Positions 7,601-10,964 of a stretch of 10,964 nucleotides of DNA are shown in pieces. This DNA is from Lachnospiraceae bacterium UBA3821 (GTDB taxonomy: Bacteria; Bacillota; Clostridia; Lachnospirales; Lachnospiraceae). The number at the start of each line of letters is the position of its first letter. Within the stretch, counting starts at the first letter, position 1. The stretch is taken from the NCBI GenBank assembly GCA_002368865.1, contig DFDT01000136.1:1-10964 (forward strand), written 5' to 3'. The notes under the pieces were generated by a model. It had not been told where the DNA came from and did no database searches. It saw only the letters and a program-made list of their open reading frames with translations. A program made the position numbers and the translations under genes.

Positions 7601-8022
7601 TCCGTGATATGCACCACCGTCTTGCCGTCCTCTGCGAAATCCGTCGTCAAAGGCACCGGAAAAGACTCCTCCGGCGTGCCGTTCACCAATATCCCGATCA
7701 CATGCTCCCTGCCATGCTTTTCCACAAAATATTTGATCTCCTGCTCCACCCAGATTGACTTCGGTGTGTCCGGCGTGCAGACCACCAGCAGAAACTTGCT
7801 GTGATCCAACGCTGTCTGGATGCTTGCCGTCAGATCGCTGGAAACCGGAAGCTCCTCCTCGTCCCGAAATACTCTGCCCAGCCTGGGACCGATCCCGTCC
7901 TTCTGCATCTCCTTCGGCACGTGATAGCGCTCCAGCATGGTATGTACCTTCTTCGCAATCTGCTTGTCCAGGTCCTTATGTCTGTAACTGATAAACGCAA
8001 CATACTCGCGATGTTCTTCCAT
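4609..8022 (-). CDS. TIR-domain membrane protein with coiled coil and large beta-propeller region
   Basis: A 1137-residue, multi-domain protein. Residues 5-140 form a TIR domain (TIR_2 type): YVAFISYRHKD strand A, RVFRDEEELPVSSDL, SKFLLVVCTPDT, then SIWVEQEI, where W91 and E95 match the WVxxE motif that holds the catalytic Glu of NAD-cleaving TIRs such as SARM1. A basic RRHKQR (183-188) precedes a single membrane helix (189-209), followed by a coiled coil (211-250) and a helical linker (251-300) resembling that of other TIR/nSTAND-WD40 proteins. Residues 300-1137 show repeated propeller-like blades (SETGEYLFTRD, SEDGNYVVGGV, DTDGMLRIYDI, DHFMIYDLEAG), enough for two propellers. By the positive-inside rule the TIR is cytoplasmic and the propeller external. 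The ATG at 8022 has AAAGGA at a six-base spacing; the gene has its own promoter. Role unknown: signalling or antiphage NAD depletion are possibilities, not shown. Confidence 0.88.
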   Translation of the reverse strand: MEEHREYVAFISYRHKDLDKQIAKKVHTMLERYHVPKEMQKDGIGPRLGRVFRDEEELPVSSDLTASIQTALDHSKFLLVVCTPDTPKSIWVEQEIKYFVEKHGREHVIGILVNGTPEESFPVPLTTDFAEDGKTVVHITEPLAANLTDVNHRYDAKRFKKEIMRLYAAILGCPFDSLWQRERRHKQRVVITALSAATCGLVAFSSYVYLKNKEITRQNEQILAQNEQISRQNEEIQEQNSELKRRESEALIREGSALIDSGNSRTAVKRVLAALETEEGREAYSAEAFTLLQDALAAGHYSNKMRTVGRVTQDNEIKQIKLSETGEYLFTRDYLGLVRCYRVEDGSLIWKADSQSGQLYHEVVKRDRMLVLEHVGEVTDSGNAAGIVLCCDESRITALSMRDGAFLWEYEQDDLFVSSHFLQHVDFSCVSEDGGQVALIEICGQEGTETAWLAGHYDQGEYRLTVLDTVTGEIVKQIPLPDEIQKVLEDKADLKAMGSRVGAFSEDGNYVVGGVYGYSLDEGYADKTYFFAADLQAGTVKFIHAEEGARYTSAGDWAQLLLGFYVDTKEMRTMVLRYDGDHQELCMDELFWDGRLGERSVVPKELPRSITDDREWQSTFSTEHPEVIMATFGNTRVIYGKRDAALWGHQDYSYSIVHQQYLNKDDWSVWAYSMLTEEGVIQCFYQNGLAAENFCDKQHFAYLDITEGYAFTHSEQGHTLDQDAVAAVVCDDDLATVYFLQPERDPHIEIAEWSKMDDMQNFCTNALGNGRLAFCAATAEELVIRLVEEASGEVQKEYRFSLAENKDLKYLASSPDRYVYWPDGTHLTFGWNDLSIFDLEKGQWEPVFGEESVKCQQVVTAGDKVLHVGLASDGEGNTETGKKYIDQLYVRLDGGEVQVKKLDTDQCLGDPFFAPQAYLKAGENGMVLIGQYADGTQEKMDSFLVYDVTEDKTYTLKDSCPQGVERILSMAKETPYFATVDTDGMLRIYDIKAQAVKQEIPLREGSARVERMTFCHEDKAICIYEKDHFMIYDLEAGALAYEESIQGTGFTTSTTLYSIDDPARNRIYLRLSTGATLCVDIATWQKIAYYGYLDVFSPETNKVYIQNSGIRRVGEEQGMAVVSAYTLEDLVTWGKEW
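7285..7389 (-). repeat. Five 21-bp in-frame tandem repeats encoding an Asn/Ile heptad coiled coil
   Basis: Inside the TIR gene, residues 212-246 are five consecutive seven-residue units each starting with Asn: NKEITRQ, NEQILAQ, NEQISRQ, NEEIQEQ, NSELKRR. At DNA level the units are 21 bp and partly conserved. Asn falls at heptad position a and Ile/Leu at d, so this is a predicted oligomerising stalk just outside the membrane. Unit number could vary between strains through slippage (inference). Confidence 0.75.
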
Positions 8023-8071
8023 TGGTCATCCTTTCCTGCTGAAATCTTTCTCCTGATAGTATATTTCTTTC

Positions 8072-8100
8072 ATTCTATTCTTTTCCTCTGACTTTTTCAA
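8072..8100 (-). promoter_or_regulatory. Sigma-A-type promoter of the TIR gene
   Basis: On the minus strand TTGAAA (8100-8095) and TAGAAT (8077-8072) are separated by exactly 17 bases, giving a start near 8065 and a leader of about 43 bases to the ATG at 8022. It lies in the 129-bp gap behind the MATE gene. It suggests that the TIR gene is transcribed on its own. No terminator hairpin was seen between the MATE stop and this promoter. Confidence 0.6.
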
Positions 8101-8151
8101 CAGATTTCGACGGAATGATCCCAGCTTTTCCTCTTTACTGCTTTCCTCATT

Positions 8152-9570
8152 TTACCCCTGCCCACTCACAATGTTGTTCAGCCACACCCCCTTCTTGACC
8201 AGCACATACCCGATCCCGCACTTGATCAGATCCAGCATCTGCACACTGAAGTACAGCGGCACTACAGGCAGCGTCGTATACCGGCTCAGAACATAAGCCA
8301 CCGGCGTGCTCACACACCACAAAAACACACTGTCAAACAAAAACGTGATCACCGTTTTCCCACCGGAGCGCAGCGTAAAATAGCAGGAATTCATGAACGC
8401 CGCAATCGGCATACACAGCGAGGCAATGCGCAGAAAAGAAGCCGCCAGCGCCCGCACCTCATCCGTCGTATTGTATGCCTTCGGAAATAACGGCGCCGCC
8501 AAAGCCACCGCGCCGCCGAGCACCACACAGACCACCACGGAAAAAGCAATCATCCGCGCCGCTGTAAGCTTCGCCTCCTCCATTCTGCCAGCGCCCAGAA
8601 TCTGGCCCACGATCACAGAAATAGCAGCTCCCAGCGCAATAAATACCACATTGAACAGATTGGAGATCGTGGTGGAAATGTTCAGCGCCGCCACCGTTTG
8701 AAGCCCTCGCACAGAGTAGCACTGCATCAGCGCCGCGATCCCGGCTGCCCACAGGATCTCATTGATCATGAGCGGCACACCTTTGGTCACAATGTTGACC
8801 GTAAGCTGCCTCGGAATCCGCAGTTCTCTGTAAGCCCCGGTAATAAAAGGCATCCGCCCCGCATGCGTATGCGTCCACACGATCACCACCGCAGCCTGTA
8901 CATACCGGGAGATCACTGTGGCAATCGCCGCCCCCACAACCCCCAGCATCGGAAAACCGAACTTTCCGAAGATCAGCACATAATTCAAACCTAAGTTTAC
9001 GGCCACAGCCACGATCCCCGCCGTCATGGACACTTTCGTTTCACCGCACTCCCTGAGTGTCCCGGAATAAGCCTGCTCTATCGCAAACGGCGCCAGCCCA
9101 AACAACATCACAAGCAGATACTGTCTGCCGTAATGCAGCGTTGCCGCAAGCGCCGCCTCATTTCCCTCCCCGTGCAGATAAAGCCGGATCAGCTTCTCTC
9201 CCCCGACCGTGAAGATCAAAATTCCCGCCAGCACGATCGCCGCACAGATATATATCTTAAAGCGGAACGTATGCCGCACGCCCTTCGTATCTCCGCTGCC
9301 GAAAAACTGCGCGCCAAAAATGCCGGCTCCGGAGATGGCCCCGAAAATGGCAAGATTAAACACCAGCATCAGTTGGTTCACAATGGCAATGCCGGACATC
9401 TGCTCCGTGCCCACCTGACCCACCATGATATTGTCCAAAAGCCCCACAAAATTCGTGATACCGTTCTGGACCATGATTGGCACCGCAATGCCGAACATCA
9501 TTTTATAAAAGGCTTTGTCGCCCACCCATTTTTTCAATCTGTTCCGTCCCTGCACTTTACGATTCCACAC
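8152..9570 (-). CDS. MATE-family multidrug/cation efflux transporter
   Basis: A 472-residue integral membrane protein with about 12 hydrophobic helices in two MatE halves (about 25-185 and 250-410). It carries typical prokaryotic MATE sequences: AVPIMVQNGITNFVGLLDNIMVG in helix 1, GTEQMSGIAIVNQL, and in the second half ALGAAISVIVGQILGAG. Such transporters export organic cations or drugs using a Na+ or H+ gradient; the substrate here is unknown. The open frame can begin at GTG 9570, but a TTG at 9537 gives the family-typical N-terminus (L/M)KKWVGDKAFYKMM and has AGGGA about nine bases upstream, whereas GTG 9570 has only a weak site. The gene begins 4 bp after the NrdG-type stop, so the two are probably one transcript; the pairing has no obvious functional logic. 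Confidence 0.92.
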   Translation of the reverse strand: MWNRKVQGRNRLKKWVGDKAFYKMMFGIAVPIMVQNGITNFVGLLDNIMVGQVGTEQMSGIAIVNQLMLVFNLAIFGAISGAGIFGAQFFGSGDTKGVRHTFRFKIYICAAIVLAGILIFTVGGEKLIRLYLHGEGNEAALAATLHYGRQYLLVMLFGLAPFAIEQAYSGTLRECGETKVSMTAGIVAVAVNLGLNYVLIFGKFGFPMLGVVGAAIATVISRYVQAAVVIVWTHTHAGRMPFITGAYRELRIPRQLTVNIVTKGVPLMINEILWAAGIAALMQCYSVRGLQTVAALNISTTISNLFNVVFIALGAAISVIVGQILGAGRMEEAKLTAARMIAFSVVVCVVLGGAVALAAPLFPKAYNTTDEVRALAASFLRIASLCMPIAAFMNSCYFTLRSGGKTVITFLFDSVFLWCVSTPVAYVLSRYTTLPVVPLYFSVQMLDLIKCGIGYVLVKKGVWLNNIVSGQG

Positions 9571-9574
9571 TTTG

Positions 9575-10342
9575 CTATTCCACGCCCCGCAGTTCCACCC
9601 GGGCTACATATTTTCCCGCAAGCCTCACTATCTCCTGTAATTCCTCCGCGGAAAAGCCGTCCAGCCCTTCCCTGCAAAGGATCTCCCCGTCCTCTCTGTA
9701 ATTCTGGATAAAATACGCCCTGCTGCCCGAAAGCCACTCACCGATCCGCTCGAATTCCTCCACCGTATGGATACCCTTTACCGCCGTGGTCCGAAATTCA
9801 TAAGGAATGCCGCTGTTTTTCAGAAGATCCACAGCCGCCTCGATCCTGCCGATATCAAATTCACCGACTCCACTTTCCCTGTCTTCTCTTTCATCCGCTA
9901 AAATTTCAGCTTTTCTGCCGGCTGCGCACCCCACAAGTCCCACCGCCCGGGCGTAATTCTCCTTCGAAGCCTTCACATCCATAGCCACATAATCAAGCAG
10001 CCCTTCCTCCAAAAGCCTCCTCACCACCTCTGGCCGGTATCCGTTGGTATCCAGCTTCACCGCATACCCCATCTCTTTTACCTTTCGGATAAACGCCTCC
10101 AGATCCGGCTGCAGCGTAGCCTCCCCACCGGTGACGCACACACCGTCCAGGATCCCCTTGCGCTTTTCCAGATGCCGCCAAACTTCCTCCTCCGACACCT
10201 CCCCATACTGCCCGGGGCAAAGCACAAGCCCTCCGTTCTGGCAATACGGGCAGCGAAAATTACAGCCACCCGTAAAGACGGTGGCTGCCACATGCTCCGG
10301 GTAATCCAATAAAGTTGTCTTCTGAAAGCCATATATTTTCAT
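9575..10342 (-). CDS. nrdG: Anaerobic ribonucleoside-triphosphate reductase activating protein (NrdG2-type radical SAM)
   Basis: A 255-residue radical SAM protein. C27, C31 and C34 form the CNFRCPYC (CxxxCxxC) motif that binds the 4Fe-4S cluster, and TGGEATLQPDL supplies the GGE motif for S-adenosylmethionine. MKIYGFQKTTLLDYPEHVAATVFTGGC and the later PYEFRTTAVKGIHTVEEFERIGEWL fit the NrdG2 group (TIGR02495). These enzymes generate the glycyl radical on the anaerobic class III ribonucleotide reductase NrdD. A short charged insertion (about residues 135-155, ILADEREDRESGVGEFD) makes it slightly longer than usual. The ATG at 10342 was chosen because AAGGAAG sits eight bases upstream and the N-terminus matches the family; the frame is open to 10408, but those codons overlap the promoter. 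No nrdD lies in the window, so the exact partner is inferred. MATE follows 4 bp downstream. Confidence 0.87.
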   Translation of the reverse strand: MKIYGFQKTTLLDYPEHVAATVFTGGCNFRCPYCQNGGLVLCPGQYGEVSEEEVWRHLEKRKGILDGVCVTGGEATLQPDLEAFIRKVKEMGYAVKLDTNGYRPEVVRRLLEEGLLDYVAMDVKASKENYARAVGLVGCAAGRKAEILADEREDRESGVGEFDIGRIEAAVDLLKNSGIPYEFRTTAVKGIHTVEEFERIGEWLSGSRAYFIQNYREDGEILCREGLDGFSAEELQEIVRLAGKYVARVELRGVE

Positions 10343-10382
10343 TGCGCTGCTTCCTTGTTTAGTATCGTTCTTGATATTTTTT

Positions 10383-10412
10383 ATTGTAACATGCATAATA
10401 TACGCCACACAA
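10383..10412 (-). promoter_or_regulatory. Extended -10 promoter of the nrdG-MATE unit
   Basis: On the minus strand a -35-like TTGTGT (10412-10407) and a -10 TACAAT (10388-10383) are 18 bases apart, and the -10 box is preceded by TG plus one base (TGTTACAAT), an extended -10 element that compensates for the weak -35. Transcription would start near 10376, some 34 bases before the ATG at 10342. This position argues against the longer reading frame to 10408. Confidence 0.55.
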
Positions 10413-10436
10413 TACTTTTGTGTTTATATAAGGAAC

Positions 10437-10474
10437 GAGAAACAAATGGGACATAGACCACTATCTATGTCCCA
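10437..10474 (-). terminator. Intrinsic terminator of the glycogen phosphorylase gene
   Basis: A perfect 11-bp inverted repeat, TGGGACATAGA (10447-10457) and TCTATGTCCCA (10464-10474), encloses a six-base loop. On the minus strand it begins 16 bases after the phosphorylase stop codon and is followed by TTTGTTTCT, a U-rich tail. It separates the phosphorylase transcript from the nrdG-type promoter. Confidence 0.85.
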
Positions 10475-10490
10475 CAACTCTTTCCGTAAT

Positions 10491-10964
10491 TTATTGCAGT
10501 TTCCAGATATCCCTGTTGTACTCCGCGATCGTACGATCCGAGGAGAAGAACCCTGCCTTCGCGATATTCACGAGCATCATCTTCTTCCACTTCTGCTGAT
10601 CCTCATAATCCGCAAACGCCTGGTCCTTGGTCTTGATATAATCCTCCAGATCCAACAGCGTCATGAACCAGTCCTTATTTAACAGCTCCTTGTACAGCCG
10701 CTCCAGATTCTCCTTGTGACCGACCTTCAGTGCCTGCTTGCTGACGATAAAGTCCACCGCCTCTTTGATCACAGGGCTCTTGTCATAATAATCCTTGGAC
10801 ACATAATCTGCCTTTTTGTAATGCTTAATGACGGTGTCGCTCTTTTCGCCGAAGATGTAAATATTGTCGTCACCCACCAGTTCGTGGATCTCCACATTTG
10901 CGCCGTCACTGGTACCCAGAGTCACCGCACCGTTCAACATAAACTTCATGTTGCCGGTACCGGA
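10491..10964 (-). CDS. glgP: Glycogen/starch/maltodextrin phosphorylase, C-terminal part (5' end outside window)
   Basis: The last 157 codons of an alpha-glucan phosphorylase (GT35). The window edge begins in the most conserved segment, [26 protein letters not shown]; the Lys of GTGNMK (residue 7 here) is the lysine that holds pyridoxal phosphate as a Schiff base. The end, [18 protein letters not shown], is the standard C-terminus of bacterial phosphorylases. The enzyme splits alpha-1,4-glucans with phosphate to give glucose-1-phosphate, mobilising stored glycogen or imported maltodextrin in the cytoplasm. The frame is open to the window edge, and full members are about 750-830 residues, so some 600 residues lie upstream. 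A strong intrinsic terminator follows the stop. The sequence cannot tell GlgP from MalP. Confidence 0.95.
   Translation of the reverse strand, partial: SGTGNMKFMLNGAVTLGTSDGANVEIHELVGDDNIYIFGEKSDTVIKHYKKADYVSKDYYDKSPVIKEAVDFIVSKQALKVGHKENLERLYKELLNKDWFMTLLDLEDYIKTKDQAFADYEDQQKWKKMMLVNIAKAGFFSSDRTIAEYNRDIWKLQ

Noticed and set aside
9133..9711. A 192-codon plus-strand frame across the MATE and nrdG-type genes
   Set aside because: It spans two well-supported minus-strand genes, has a composition typical of antisense frames and shows no domain.
10343..10408. Upstream in-frame extension of the NrdG-type protein (22 codons)
   Set aside because: It overlaps the predicted -10 box, is Lys/Asn-rich without family similarity, and the ATG at 10342 has a good ribosome binding site.

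Overview
The window looks like chromosomal DNA of an anaerobic, low-to-mid G+C Firmicute, most likely a gut Lachnospiraceae (Clostridia). The grounds are strong GGAGG-type ribosome binding sites, sigma-A-like promoters, a Firmicutes-style Rpn/PD-(D/E)XK protein, a YczE/YitT-type membrane protein, a GH43 glycosidase without a signal peptide, an oxygen-sensitive NrdG-type radical SAM activase and a glycogen phosphorylase. The genus cannot be fixed from the sequence alone. Almost everything reads on the minus strand; the exceptions are an AraC regulator and a decayed histidine kinase.

Left part (1-1180): an Rpn-family nuclease (PD-(D/E)XK, 'putative transposase' class) runs off the left edge. 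It has its own near-consensus promoter and a leader hairpin that would mask its ribosome binding site. Behind it on the plus strand lies the remnant of a sensor histidine kinase. Its N-terminal part is gone, and so is the middle of the ATPase domain, so it is a pseudogene.

Middle-left (1188-4597): a sugar-utilisation cassette. An AraC-family regulator (plus strand) is divergent from a two-gene unit on the minus strand, a YczE/YitT-type membrane protein followed after 27 bp by a GH43 beta-xylosidase/alpha-L-arabinofuranosidase. The likely job is regulated intracellular cleavage of imported xylo- or arabino-oligosaccharides.

Centre (4609-8022): the most unusual gene of the window, a 1137-residue protein with an N-terminal TIR domain carrying the WVxxE catalytic signature, one transmembrane helix, a five-heptad Asn/Ile coiled coil and a very large C-terminal beta-propeller-like region. 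It has its own promoter and no obvious partner. Charge distribution predicts TIR inside and propeller outside, that is, a receptor-like layout.

Right part (8152-10964): a MATE efflux transporter lies immediately downstream of an NrdG-type radical SAM activase, probably in one transcript from a promoter with an extended -10 element. Upstream of that is the C-terminal part of glycogen phosphorylase, including its PLP-binding lysine, followed by a clear intrinsic terminator. No tRNA, rRNA, CRISPR array or insertion-sequence end was seen.
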